A stretch of DNA of 64,000 nt from Bacteroidaceae bacterium (GTDB lineage Bacteria; Bacteroidota; Bacteroidia; Bacteroidales; Bacteroidaceae): the NCBI GenBank assembly GCA_024698925.1, contig JAILQO010000032.1:1-64000 (forward strand), written 5' to 3'. The notes under the pieces are model-generated. The model ran no database searches. It saw only the letters and a program-made list of their open reading frames with translations, and was not told where the DNA came from. Shown piece by piece: positions 16,819 through 29,982 of this stretch (the first letter of the stretch is position 1; each line of letters opens with the position of its first letter). The position numbers and the translations under genes were made by a program.

Positions 16819-18585
16819 TCACTTCGGGGCTTTAGGTGAGGCTGCGGTGTGGCCGTCTATGGCTTTGTCTGAGATGCGGAGTTGGGCTGGAGTTGCATCT
16901 TTCTTGATGATAGTAGCAAACTCCTGCGGCTTGATGGTGACAGGACCGGAAAGGAATTCTGGGATATTGTAGCTACGCATAAATTGGCGATGGTACTGCG
17001 GATTGTCTTGCGGCAGTTCAAAGGGATGGGCGAAATGACCATTGCCATCGTGATGGGCAATGAAGGGACGTGTGAAGTTTCCGTCATCTCTACGAGAGGA
17101 GAATATTACCCAAGCGCCATTGCTGGACCAGCAATGCCAACTCTCAACATCGCTGGAGTTCAGTTCTTGTATATTGCGGATAGAGGCTGGAAGTGCATGC
17201 TGTGCACCTTGAGCCTCGTTGAGACTGTCAACGATATGGTCAAGTTCCACATTATTCTTTGTATGCGCATAGTATTCATCAGGCAAGTTCTTGGTGTTGA
17301 AGCGTGTCACGAGCGTAGGTTCTGTGGGCTCTGCTTGTGTGAGATCCATCAGGAAGAGATCGGCATCGCTGTGCCAGATATGGAAGACACCGAATTGTCC
17401 CTCAGTGAACATCAACCAACGACCATCTGGTGAGACGCGAGGCAGGGTTACGCTGCGATTACGGGCAATGGCATCATACATTAGTTCGCGAGGACCAAAT
17501 GTAAGCGTTTTCTCGTCGAAGGGCTTGCGATAAAGGTTATACTGCACGTCTTTGTAATGCTTGATAAACTCAAAGTCCATTTGCAATGTGTCGCGGCGCT
17601 CCCAGTGGCAGCTGACATAATAGATATACTTGCCATCGGGGCTCCAGAAAGGGAAGCAGTCGAGGTCGGTAGTGTCACGGGTGATGGGTGTCACCTCGTT
17701 GGTCTCGAGGTTATAGAATATAAGATTGCTCTTGGTATCCTGCACCTCGATTTTTTGTGCATCTCGGGTATGGAAACTCTGCCCTGTACTATTGGTAGAA
17801 TAGACAATCCAAGGCTTAGTGGGATGCCATGTGGGATAAACGCCTGCGGAGATGGTACTATCAGTCTTGAGATTAATCTTTTGGAGCTTGTCATCGTAGG
17901 CGATGACGGTACCACCAAGGTATTGGCGAACGTGAAATTGTACGCGATTGGGATTGTACCATTGAGCGTGGTGACAATTGATACATTGTCCGTTTTCCTC
18001 GTCGCTATTGATCATGTTGCCATAGATGAGGCTTTCTTCGAAGTTCTCAAGACAACGTTGATTAATCGTCAAATCCTCATACGTGACGTAGCTAGGAGAG
18101 ATGAGTCGATAAGAAATGTACGGATCTATGCTATCCTTGGATATGGTGATACTAAAAGGCTTGCGGCGCTGCCATTGGCCATCCTGCTGGATGAAGACTT
18201 CAATGGTAATCTGACCATTTGCCTTTAGTGCAGCAGCTTTCATCTGCTGCCATCGCTTTAAGCCGGGCCGTACATCTTCACCTTCTATAGCCCATTCCTC
18301 GGCACCAGCCGTGAAGCGGGTAACAAAATCCGCAGCCTCCGCCTCACTGTCGATGTGGAAATGGAGCGGGGCAATGTTCACGGGGACGGTGACATTGATG
18401 TAATCAGGATAAATCGCGGGGAGAGCGTCGACCTCAACAAATGAATCTGGAACAGAAGGGGAGCAAGCGATGAATAAGAGGGAGAAAAGGAAAAACGCTC
18501 CCCAAGCCCTTCCAATCCGGTAGGGTGTCGTATGTGTTAGACCGAGTGAAACCATTTGTATGAAATGTTTGATATAGCTCTTCAT
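16819..18585 (-). CDS. Beta-propeller (TolB/PD40-like) lipoprotein with a CxxCH motif
   Basis: A 588-residue envelope protein. A hydrophobic stretch (FFLFSLLFIACS) ends in a lipobox with Cys41. C201-I-N-C204-H205 is a c-type heme attachment motif; the following VYPTWHPTKPWIVY, CFPFWSPDGKYIYYV and LPRVSPDGRWLMF are PD40/TolB-type propeller blades. This suggests a heme-bearing or once heme-bearing propeller lipoprotein. Similar proteins in Bacteroidota are annotated as cytochrome c domain or TolB-like, and no enzyme activity is known to me. It sits between a DUF6057-type membrane protein gene (68 nt upstream) and an S9 peptidase (2 nt downstream). A second heme ligand and the partner redox protein are not evident. 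Confidence 0.75.
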   Translation of the reverse strand: MKSYIKHFIQMVSLGLTHTTPYRIGRAWGAFFLFSLLFIACSPSVPDSFVEVDALPAIYPDYINVTVPVNIAPLHFHIDSEAEAADFVTRFTAGAEEWAIEGEDVRPGLKRWQQMKAAALKANGQITIEVFIQQDGQWQRRKPFSITISKDSIDPYISYRLISPSYVTYEDLTINQRCLENFEESLIYGNMINSDEENGQCINCHHAQWYNPNRVQFHVRQYLGGTVIAYDDKLQKINLKTDSTISAGVYPTWHPTKPWIVYSTNSTGQSFHTRDAQKIEVQDTKSNLIFYNLETNEVTPITRDTTDLDCFPFWSPDGKYIYYVSCHWERRDTLQMDFEFIKHYKDVQYNLYRKPFDEKTLTFGPRELMYDAIARNRSVTLPRVSPDGRWLMFTEGQFGVFHIWHSDADLFLMDLTQAEPTEPTLVTRFNTKNLPDEYYAHTKNNVELDHIVDSLNEAQGAQHALPASIRNIQELNSSDVESWHCWSSNGAWVIFSSRRDDGNFTRPFIAHHDGNGHFAHPFELPQDNPQYHRQFMRSYNIPEFLSGPVTIKPQEFATIIKKDATPAQLRISDKAIDGHTAASPKAPK

Positions 18586-18653
18586 TGTCTAGCTTTGAAA
18601 TAATGTCTTGAGTAGTACCCTCTCCTTCTCGGAATGGGACGGTGAGTGATTTT

Positions 18654-20633
18654 TTAATTCGTCTTTTGATTTCTTACCAAGAAGTAGAAGTAATAAAAAG
18701 TGTTGCCAAACTGAGGGTAGAAAGCGATCGCTTTCTGTTCCTCGCTCATCGGACCGCACTGGTCATTGAAGGCCATGAAACGGTCATATGTATCACGCAC
18801 GTTCTGATCGAAAGGCATCTTGCTGATATCCACTTTGTTTTCCAGATGACCATAAAGGTATGCGGCTTCTTGGTAGTGGAGGGGCATGTGGATGGTGGGG
18901 TGCATATTGGCAAACTTCATGAAACGGGGCCAGAAGAGATCAATGTCCTTCATGATGAGGGAGCAGATGAGTGTCATCTCCTGAAATAGCGGATCGTCAC
19001 CGTTTCCTTTGGCAAAGGTTTGGAGCAGGTACATCTCTACGAGCGTGTTGTCTCCGTCAAGGCGGTCTGGATAGGTCATCATGTGTAGTATGGGAGCAAA
19101 CTCTTTCATCCCTTTGTCATCCAACAGCGGCTGTCCTGCTTTCACAGATGCCTCAAGTTTCTCCAGGTTGAAGGCATCTGGTGTGGCAAGATATTTCTCA
19201 TAGCGCTCTGCCCAACGACGATGAAAGGTGGTTTTCTTCAGCAAGTCCAGATACTTCCTAGCGACAGTCCATTCCTGATTAAGGATGCTTGTACGGGCCA
19301 TGAATTTCAGAAATTCAGCTTTCCAACCGAATTCCACGCCGTCCTCCATACACCAACGATAGCAAAAGTTCTCTTTGCCGTAGTGATAATAGATGAGCTT
19401 GCCGCCAATTTGGGTCATTCGCACTTTCCAGGGAGCGTTTTGTTGGACGGCACCTTCGGGATAGAAGAACATCTCACTACCTGCGCGACCAAGGCGGAAA
19501 AGTGCGAGATTCTTGTACATCACCATTTGGCGTGTGGGCTTGATATCGCTACTGCCATCGCGGGCTATGGTGAGTACACGTTCCCAATCGAGTTCTTCGA
19601 TGGCACGGTTCATGGCTAGTTCCTTTTGGAAGTTGGAGTCGTGGTACCAAGCACGATTGACTCCGAAAATCGCGGTTGCAACGAGAATGATAGCGATGAG
19701 GGATCGATGCCAGCTTTTCATCTGCTTGGCAAAGGAAAAGCATTCGCATACGTTAATGGCAACCAGAATGAGGAATGTGGCTAGAATGGCGTAGTAGGGA
19801 ATGCGATAGACTTCATAGCTACCATTGCCATAACGGAAAGAGGGAAGTGCTGCGACATAAATGAAGGAGCGCTCGGTCATCTCAAAAACTTGTTGGTAGT
19901 AGATTTGTGGAACGGCAGCAATGAGGAGGACCGAAATTCCCAATGGCCAATATTTCGGCTTTGGGGATAAGGCTAAGAGTCCCGTCGCTCCCAAGGCCCA
20001 AGCACCGAAAAATGGGTAGCCTATAACGCAGACAAGTACCATCCAGCCATATTGGGCGTAACGAGCTACCTTCTTAGGGAGATAACTATTCAGTAAGCGT
20101 TGGATGACAAGGCAGAGGGTGGCATAGAGCACGCCGATAGTGGGCACAAAGAAATGCCCTTGCAACTTCATGTAGTAAATCCAATAGCCTGTCTGAACGA
20201 TGCTAGCCAACAAGGCGAGAGGCACCAGCAATGTCAGCATCGTCCAGGGACCTCGTAGGCGATAAACCCAAGCGAGTAGTCCGCAAATAGCTAACCACAA
20301 GCCACAAAGAATGGTTACGCCAAGCCATGGATAGTAGAAATACTGGGTTAAGTAGGTCGAAAGCCATGAAGCCGCACCTCCAGGGTACTGCATGATAGTC
20401 TTCCAATATAGGCCTGTCGGAAGCCAGAGATTCAACTCCTGTGCGCGTAACAGCGTTTCGCTTTCTAAGAGTACAAGGCGAATACCGAAAAAAACTAATA
20501 CGGCAAAAACCACGAAAAAGTAGAGAATACCTAACCTTCTGTCCCTCCCGTGTGGGAGGGAAGTAGGTTGTATTTGAGGATACTGTTCCTTCTTATCTAT
20601 GTACTTCTTATCTTTTCTATTAGCTTGTCTCAT
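18654..20633 (-). CDS. Polytopic membrane protein with soluble C-terminal half (DUF6057-like)
   Basis: A 659-residue protein. After a hydrophilic start (1-36), about ten hydrophobic segments occupy residues 37-320, for example LGILYFFVVFAVLVFFG, WLGVTILCGLWLAICGLLAW and LIAIILVATAIFG. The remaining half is soluble and helical, with tetratricopeptide-like spacing (AIEELDWERVLTIARDG, LNQEWTVARKYLDLL). I recognise the pattern of a Bacteroidota family of unknown function (DUF6057), usually next to a TolB/cytochrome c-like lipoprotein as here. Residues 22-34 are encoded by a palindromic repeat. No function can be given; a membrane partner for the downstream lipoprotein is an inference. Confidence 0.7.
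   Translation of the reverse strand: MRQANRKDKKYIDKKEQYPQIQPTSLPHGRDRRLGILYFFVVFAVLVFFGIRLVLLESETLLRAQELNLWLPTGLYWKTIMQYPGGAASWLSTYLTQYFYYPWLGVTILCGLWLAICGLLAWVYRLRGPWTMLTLLVPLALLASIVQTGYWIYYMKLQGHFFVPTIGVLYATLCLVIQRLLNSYLPKKVARYAQYGWMVLVCVIGYPFFGAWALGATGLLALSPKPKYWPLGISVLLIAAVPQIYYQQVFEMTERSFIYVAALPSFRYGNGSYEVYRIPYYAILATFLILVAINVCECFSFAKQMKSWHRSLIAIILVATAIFGVNRAWYHDSNFQKELAMNRAIEELDWERVLTIARDGSSDIKPTRQMVMYKNLALFRLGRAGSEMFFYPEGAVQQNAPWKVRMTQIGGKLIYYHYGKENFCYRWCMEDGVEFGWKAEFLKFMARTSILNQEWTVARKYLDLLKKTTFHRRWAERYEKYLATPDAFNLEKLEASVKAGQPLLDDKGMKEFAPILHMMTYPDRLDGDNTLVEMYLLQTFAKGNGDDPLFQEMTLICSLIMKDIDLFWPRFMKFANMHPTIHMPLHYQEAAYLYGHLENKVDISKMPFDQNVRDTYDRFMAFNDQCGPMSEEQKAIAFYPQFGNTFYYFYFLVRNQKTN
20533..20569. 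repeat. Short palindromic repeat inside the DUF6057-like gene
   Basis: CCCTCCC (20543-20549) and GGGAGGG (20554-20560) are perfect inverted copies around GTGT, flanked by nearly matching AACCTTCT and AGTAGGTT arms. On the minus strand it encodes PTSLPHGRDRR just before the first membrane segment. Confidence 0.75.
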
Positions 20634-20751
20634 ACTTTGTCTGGTTGTTTTCCCCCTCCATACTGCTTGGCCAGAAGGGACGCTTTACTTTGCCAGAAGG
20701 GAGAGGCGGAGGCTATTCCCGTTCTGAATGAGAGGAAATAAGGGTGTGCCT

Positions 20752-24105
<3,354 letters not shown>

Positions 24106-24116
24106 CTATTAAAGGA

Positions 24117-26531
24117 TTATTGAATCTTTACGTACCAATTGTTCTGATCCTGAAGACGCGAGTAGAGTGTCGCGTCCAAAGTACCGCTACGCGATGCCAC
24201 TTTGCGAGCGAAGCGCTCGATGCCCTTGGCTCCGCCCAGCATGCGGCTATAGCAGAGCAAATCAAAGAAGCGGTTGCCCTCGAATGAGGTCTCCAATGCC
24301 AGCTCATCAATGAGGAGATCGGCTATGGCTTCCTGTACCAAACGAAGATTTGTGGGATCATAAATCTCTTGTTCCGTCAGGTCGGTGGTAGCGCCTTCGT
24401 ACTTCTGTCTCATCTTGTTGATCTGCTTCACGTAGCTGTAGCTGTTGTCATATTCTAACAACTTCAGGAAACCGCAACCACGAGCATGAATACCTTGGGT
24501 AACAGCACCGTTGTTGAAGTTCTCCGTGACGGTACTCATCCTGTATTCGGTGGTACCAGACAGATATTGCCAGCGGTTGTTTGTAGCATTGCTCGGAAGC
24601 TGGAGATAAGGTGTTGCGAAATTCAAGAATCTAGTACTCTTCGCCTTTTTCATCTCGTCCTTGGAGATATAGCTGCAGACAACGCTTGAACTACCAGCGT
24701 CAATATTGTTAGCATAGGCTGTGACACGTTGACCTAAATCTGCTTGGATGCCATTAATGTATGTATCCAGTTCGGTGATGAATGTCGCTTCAGCAGGATA
24801 GTTGTCGGGATCGGTGCTTCCGTTTGCTTCTGTCTGCATGAAGAGCAAATAAGGATCCTCTACAGTGTCGTCAATAGGGGTCGTGAAGACTGTGCTTTCG
24901 CTAATGGCTCGCTGATAGAGATGATACCTGAATTCTGGTAGGTTATCGTAAAATGTCGTATCAGGCTCCTCACCAGTGTTGTCAATCTCGGTCTTGTCCC
25001 AATACTGAAGAGACTTTCCGTTGAATGTCAATCCTTTGTAGGTATAAACTTTATCTGCAGGAGCATATTGCGTTTCTGCGGTCGGCACCCAACCGTCTGT
25101 ACCGATAAGGCCGTGTCGCAGGATGGCAAACGCATAACCAGGGAAACCGGCACCATTCAGAGCTTCAGCAAAGCGGAGCCATACATTAGCCTTACGATAG
25201 ATGACGGGATAGGTGGTGGTGTAGTTACCCAGGGGGTTTTGTTTGACGACGAAACGTTGCTGGTCTGTGCCGCCAGTCTTGTAATCCGTATAGGTATCCG
25301 TTGCAGAGTAGAAGCGAGCATCGCCAGCTTTAGCATAGGTTGTGCAAACGGCATCGGAACCTGTTCCGATATATACTTCATAGTCTTGGGCCTTGTTCAG
25401 ATCGATGTAAGCCTGAGAGGCATCCAGCTGATGTTGGAAATTGGGCTCCAGATTGATGCTGCCAGTGCTGGTACTATCGGCAGATACACGCTGTGTCATC
25501 TCAAAACCGAAAAGTTCATTCATCTCGCTAAAGACTTCGCCATAAAGTTTGTTCTTAGAGCAGGGAATGACAGTCACGATTTCTTCCGTCTGGCTGGTCT
25601 TATTGTGATTGTTGTAGAACATACCAATCCAGGCATCTATAGAAGCATAATACTGCTGTGTCTCTTCCATCTTGCGAAGGAGTACATAGCGTGAGTTTGC
25701 TCTCATCGGACCACCCTTCTCTGAATTCAAGAAACCATAATAATACTCAGCAGCCTTTCGATAGTCGGACTCAGAACCCTGTCCCTGGGCTTTAAGCAAC
25801 CAGATGTCGCCAAGAACTAGATCTTGCGGGAAGATACACATAGATGCATCCACGATGACTTCCTTGTAACCATAGGTGCCGTAGCTGGGATAGGTGATGA
25901 CACGGAGAGAATCGCCGGCAATCTGTGAGCCATAGTGGCGTACTTCATCCACTTTTTGTACAACACCGCTTGTCGCCAAAGTATTGGCATCCACATAAGT
26001 GGCAGCCTTGCGGAAATCTTCCATGTCCGCTGTTGAGAGCATTGGTTTCTCAAAGTAGGGTACGCGGCCATAGGTGAGCACAAGTTGCAGGTAAGCCCAT
26101 GCACGAATGGATACGACCTGCGAATACTCGCTGAGCATCAATCTTCTGTTCAAGCCGGAGACCGCCAACGTGTCGCAACGTTGGATGTAGGCATTACAGG
26201 AGTTGATGACGTGGTAGAAGTCCTTGGCCTGAAGGAATTTGCTGGAACCTTCTTCGGCCGTGAATTCTAGGATGGAGCGAATAGAGTCTTTAGTGTATTG
26301 TGCAGAGCCATCCACAAGGTCACCGCGACATTCGCCGAGAATCACATAACGCTCGGCAATCTTTTGCAGACTTCGCTGGATGCCCCAATAGCTGTATAGC
26401 GTATCTGCAGCCACCTCTTCAATGCCTACATTGCGATCCATATCGCCTGTAAGCATGTCCTCGCAGGAGGTGAAACCAAAGCCGATTGTCAGGGCGAGGA
26501 GGATAATTGCAAAGATATTCTTTTTCATCAT
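24117..26531 (-). CDS. SusD/RagB-like nutrient-binding lipoprotein (second pair)
   Basis: An 804-residue outer-membrane lipoprotein, longer than most SusD proteins. The lipobox GFTSC gives Cys23 as the lipidated residue. Helical repeats follow with the typical RAWAYLQLVLTYGRVPYF segment, and the C-terminal half has the familiar ALETSFEGNRFFDLLCYS before the end. SusD proteins cap the SusC channel and bind glycan at the cell surface. It starts 9 nt after the paired SusC gene. ATG 26531 is preferred to a GTG at 26537; ATG 26528 is also possible. Last gene of the seven-gene operon. Confidence 0.92.
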   Translation of the reverse strand: MMKKNIFAIILLALTIGFGFTSCEDMLTGDMDRNVGIEEVAADTLYSYWGIQRSLQKIAERYVILGECRGDLVDGSAQYTKDSIRSILEFTAEEGSSKFLQAKDFYHVINSCNAYIQRCDTLAVSGLNRRLMLSEYSQVVSIRAWAYLQLVLTYGRVPYFEKPMLSTADMEDFRKAATYVDANTLATSGVVQKVDEVRHYGSQIAGDSLRVITYPSYGTYGYKEVIVDASMCIFPQDLVLGDIWLLKAQGQGSESDYRKAAEYYYGFLNSEKGGPMRANSRYVLLRKMEETQQYYASIDAWIGMFYNNHNKTSQTEEIVTVIPCSKNKLYGEVFSEMNELFGFEMTQRVSADSTSTGSINLEPNFQHQLDASQAYIDLNKAQDYEVYIGTGSDAVCTTYAKAGDARFYSATDTYTDYKTGGTDQQRFVVKQNPLGNYTTTYPVIYRKANVWLRFAEALNGAGFPGYAFAILRHGLIGTDGWVPTAETQYAPADKVYTYKGLTFNGKSLQYWDKTEIDNTGEEPDTTFYDNLPEFRYHLYQRAISESTVFTTPIDDTVEDPYLLFMQTEANGSTDPDNYPAEATFITELDTYINGIQADLGQRVTAYANNIDAGSSSVVCSYISKDEMKKAKSTRFLNFATPYLQLPSNATNNRWQYLSGTTEYRMSTVTENFNNGAVTQGIHARGCGFLKLLEYDNSYSYVKQINKMRQKYEGATTDLTEQEIYDPTNLRLVQEAIADLLIDELALETSFEGNRFFDLLCYSRMLGGAKGIERFARKVASRSGTLDATLYSRLQDQNNWYVKIQ

Positions 26532-26540
26532 ATTCACAAA

Positions 26541-29500
26541 TTAGAGGTTGATGGATACGCCTACGTTGAAGCTACGACCGAAGGTCAGCAGGCCTGTGTC
26601 GATGCCTTGGTAGAGGACGCTGTTACGGGCACTCATCTCAGGATCTGTACCCCAGTACTTCGTTAGGGTTAGCAGGTTGTTCCCTTCACCCCAAACGCGG
26701 ATTCCTTGGATGTATTCATTGTGAACAGGAACGACGTAGGTAAGGCGGACGTTCTTCAGCTTCAGGTAGCTTCCGTCCTCAATCCAACGGTCGGACATAC
26801 GCTCGTTGTTACGCCAGTCCTCGCTGTCAATGTAGCATACCTTTGGCAGAGCTGCATTTTGACCTTCATGCGTCCAACGGCTCAACATAGCCGTAGTCTG
26901 GTTATAGGTGGTGTTGCCGCCCTCGAGAATAGAACGCTGATAGTTGTAGATATCATTACCCAAAGAATACTTGAAGTTCACGTCAAGACGGAAGTTCTTC
27001 CAAGTTGCTGCGGTATAGATATTACCATAGATGTCTGGGTTCGGGTTGCCGATGGCTACCTTATCGTTGTCATCAATGATGCCATCGCCATTTTGATCCA
27101 CGAAGCACATGTCACCAGCCTGAAAATCGTCATAGACACCTGCAATACCAGTAGGATATTTGAGATAGCCCAATGCGCCAGCAGTACTTGCTTCTGCATC
27201 GCTGGAAAGAACGCCATTGGTCTTCCATCCGAAGAAGGTTCCTGCAGCATAGCCCTCTGCAGTGAGGATGTTCTTGGTGCCATAAATGCTGTTGGTGTAA
27301 CCGTTGACAGGTTGACCAGCAATGATTACCTTGTCATTCTGTTCGGGTAATTTGGTAATCTCGTTATTGTAATGGCCTACGCTGAAGCCTGCCTCCCATT
27401 TCCAGTCCTTAGTATTCAGCAGTGCCGCACTGGCGTGAAGCTCAAAGCCATGGTTTTTCAGCTGACCATCATTAGTCCAATATTTACCGAGACCGGAGAT
27501 GTAGTCGAGATCCTTCATCGTGAGCAGATTGTCTGTAGTGTGCCAGAAGAGGTCGATACCAGCGTTCAGTCTGTTCTGTAGGAAGGAGCCTTCCAATGCC
27601 AGATTTAAGCGGGATGTCGTTTCCCACTGGATGCTGGTGTTCTCAATGTTCTTGAGCACAAGACCCACCGTGTTTTCTGTAACGCGCTGGCTCTCCCAAT
27701 AAGTGCGGGCTGCGTAGTAGTCGATACCATCGTTACCACTCTGGTCGAAGCCAGCAGTAAGTTTCAGGTAATTGACCCCCTTGCCAGGCTTGAACCACTT
27801 CTCGTTGGAAAGTAACCATCCCAGCTGGATGCTCGGGAATAGACCCCAGCTGACACCACCGATGTGGAGGCCATCCTTGGTATCCTTACCGAAGCGGCTG
27901 CTGGCTTGTGAGGATAGCGTGACCTCAGCGAAGTACTTGTTTTGGTAGTTGTAGTCCGCATTGAGGTAGTATGCCATGTCTATCCAGTTGTCCTTGGTAC
28001 CGCCGTAGTTGACAAATGCCATGTTTTTGCGGATATCGGGCAGTTTATCGTTCTCGTTGTTGTAACCACGGATGAAAGAATAGCTGTAGTTATAGTTGTT
28101 GTAACGCCATCCAGCGAATGTCTTGATGGTGTGCTCGCCAAAGGTGTCTCCCCATTCTATGCGCAGGTCGTTGTTGATACTGGTCTCCTTGGTAAATTGA
28201 GACTTCAGCACAGACGAAATCTTACCCATATCCTTCAACATGTACAAGGTTGTACCGTTAATGGGAAGGAAATATTTCTCGTTGTTGCGGTTCAGCGTGT
28301 AGTTGAAGCGGTCGCTGATAGCCAATTGCTTGGTGATCTGATACTTCGGAGAAAAGTTGATGCTGATCTGCGTCAGTTCGGCATAATTCTTGTTCTTGCC
28401 TTCGCCGTTCTCCAAAATCCAATAGGGGTTGCGCAGGCTCTCGTTGATATCCGGATCCAACTCGTTGGCGAACTGGAACGGGTTCTGAATCCATTGACCC
28501 AAAGAACTTGTGGAAGCGTACTTACCGGCGTAAGAATCTGAGAGCTCCAGTTTGCCTGTCTTCTCGTCATGATAGTAGGCGTAAGGGGAGAGGAACGGAG
28601 CCTGAAGCAGGCCCAGCACATTGGGAGAACCGATATTCTGCATGTCATAGTTTTCGCTCCAACCATTGTCAAGGACATTGTAGCTGACGCGGTTGTAAGC
28701 AATATCTAGTCCTGCACGAACCTTCTCAAACACTTGTATGTCAGTGTTGAAGCGGAGGTTCAAACGGCTGAAGTCATTATTCTTCATTGTGGACTGACCA
28801 TCGGTGTAACCGAGGGAGAGAGCGTACATACCAATCTCGTCACCACCCTCGACGCTTACTTTGTAGTTTTGCGTAAAGGCTGTACGGTAGAGATCCTTCT
28901 GCCAGTCTGTGTTGTTGTGGAACACGCTGTAGTAGTAGTTGCTACTCTCGGGAGCCTCATTGAGGAACGTGTACTCGTTGAGACTTGCAGAGGGTGATTC
29001 ACGCACTTCTTTGATAGTACCTGCCAACTCACTGACGTAGTTGCGATACTGGTCGCCGTCCATCATCTTGATGCGACTAGGTGCCAGTTCCATACCGCCA
29101 TACACGCGGACATTAATTTTGGTCGCCATGCTGTGACCGCGCTTAGTAGTGATGATGACCACACCGTTCGCACCCTTGGCACCGTAGAGGGCTGTACCAT
29201 TCTTCAGGATCTGAATGCTTTCCACGTTCTCGGGATCCAGACCAGCAAGGATATTGTTGTAGAATCCTTCATGGAGACTGGTACGATCCTCTTCAAGATC
29301 CACCATATTGCCATCAATGATGAACAGGGGCTGCGTAGAGGCCTTCAAAGAGTTGATGCCTCGGATATTGAAGAATGCGCCTTGTCCGGGGAGGGCACTG
29401 CGACTCGTGGAGTGGATGTCAGCAGCTAAAAGGTTCTGCATATCGGTTTCTACGCTTATAGAACTGGTTTCATCCAGTAGTATACCTTTTTGCGAGAGAA

Positions 29501-29951
29501 TAGATGTCCCGTCAGTATAGTAGCTGCGGAACTGGCTTCCAATCAGGCGGGCATCTTGTCCGCTGGAACCTTTAATGGCCATCTGCAGGATGTTATACTC
29601 TGGAGCATTGACGACCAAAGCATGACAGAACTCAGGCACTTCTAGACTGTAGGTTCCGTCTTCCTCTGTCAGTACAGAGTATTGGGGTAACTGTAAAGCC
29701 TGAATACGTACACCAGCCATGGGTTCTCCTGTAGCATCATCGATGATTCTACCAGAGACCGCTTTCATGGGATATACCTTTTGCGGCTTCTTCGCCAGTC
29801 TTCGTTTGGCCAAGGCAGCACTGTCTGCTTCTAGAGTCTCTTGGCTAACAGGCTCTTGTGCTGCGAGGGGCACCATGCTTCCGCTTGTGGCGATAAAAAG
29901 GAATACGCCCAAGCGGATGGCTTGTTGTTTGATGTTTATATAGAATCTCAT
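26541..29951 (-). CDS. SusC/RagA-like TonB-dependent transporter (second pair)
   Basis: A 1136-residue outer-membrane channel. After a signal peptide (ending about PLAAQ) and a Lys/Ala-rich linker, residues about 60-120 are a carboxypeptidase-D regulatory-like domain (VSGRIIDDATGEPMAGVRI). The plug carries FNIRGINSLKAS, PLFIIDG and ILKNGTALYGAKGANGVVII, all SusC hallmarks. A beta-barrel of about 850 residues follows and ends in FNVGVSINL, with the terminal aromatic-plus-strand pattern for BAM recognition. It imports oligomers captured by the SusD lipoprotein encoded 9 nt downstream, driven by TonB. The substrate is unknown. Confidence 0.95.
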   Translation of the reverse strand: MRFYINIKQQAIRLGVFLFIATSGSMVPLAAQEPVSQETLEADSAALAKRRLAKKPQKVYPMKAVSGRIIDDATGEPMAGVRIQALQLPQYSVLTEEDGTYSLEVPEFCHALVVNAPEYNILQMAIKGSSGQDARLIGSQFRSYYTDGTSILSQKGILLDETSSISVETDMQNLLAADIHSTSRSALPGQGAFFNIRGINSLKASTQPLFIIDGNMVDLEEDRTSLHEGFYNNILAGLDPENVESIQILKNGTALYGAKGANGVVIITTKRGHSMATKINVRVYGGMELAPSRIKMMDGDQYRNYVSELAGTIKEVRESPSASLNEYTFLNEAPESSNYYYSVFHNNTDWQKDLYRTAFTQNYKVSVEGGDEIGMYALSLGYTDGQSTMKNNDFSRLNLRFNTDIQVFEKVRAGLDIAYNRVSYNVLDNGWSENYDMQNIGSPNVLGLLQAPFLSPYAYYHDEKTGKLELSDSYAGKYASTSSLGQWIQNPFQFANELDPDINESLRNPYWILENGEGKNKNYAELTQISINFSPKYQITKQLAISDRFNYTLNRNNEKYFLPINGTTLYMLKDMGKISSVLKSQFTKETSINNDLRIEWGDTFGEHTIKTFAGWRYNNYNYSYSFIRGYNNENDKLPDIRKNMAFVNYGGTKDNWIDMAYYLNADYNYQNKYFAEVTLSSQASSRFGKDTKDGLHIGGVSWGLFPSIQLGWLLSNEKWFKPGKGVNYLKLTAGFDQSGNDGIDYYAARTYWESQRVTENTVGLVLKNIENTSIQWETTSRLNLALEGSFLQNRLNAGIDLFWHTTDNLLTMKDLDYISGLGKYWTNDGQLKNHGFELHASAALLNTKDWKWEAGFSVGHYNNEITKLPEQNDKVIIAGQPVNGYTNSIYGTKNILTAEGYAAGTFFGWKTNGVLSSDAEASTAGALGYLKYPTGIAGVYDDFQAGDMCFVDQNGDGIIDDNDKVAIGNPNPDIYGNIYTAATWKNFRLDVNFKYSLGNDIYNYQRSILEGGNTTYNQTTAMLSRWTHEGQNAALPKVCYIDSEDWRNNERMSDRWIEDGSYLKLKNVRLTYVVPVHNEYIQGIRVWGEGNNLLTLTKYWGTDPEMSARNSVLYQGIDTGLLTFGRSFNVGVSINL

Positions 29952-29982
29952 ACTTGTAAATTCAGAAGGTTAAAAGATTCGG

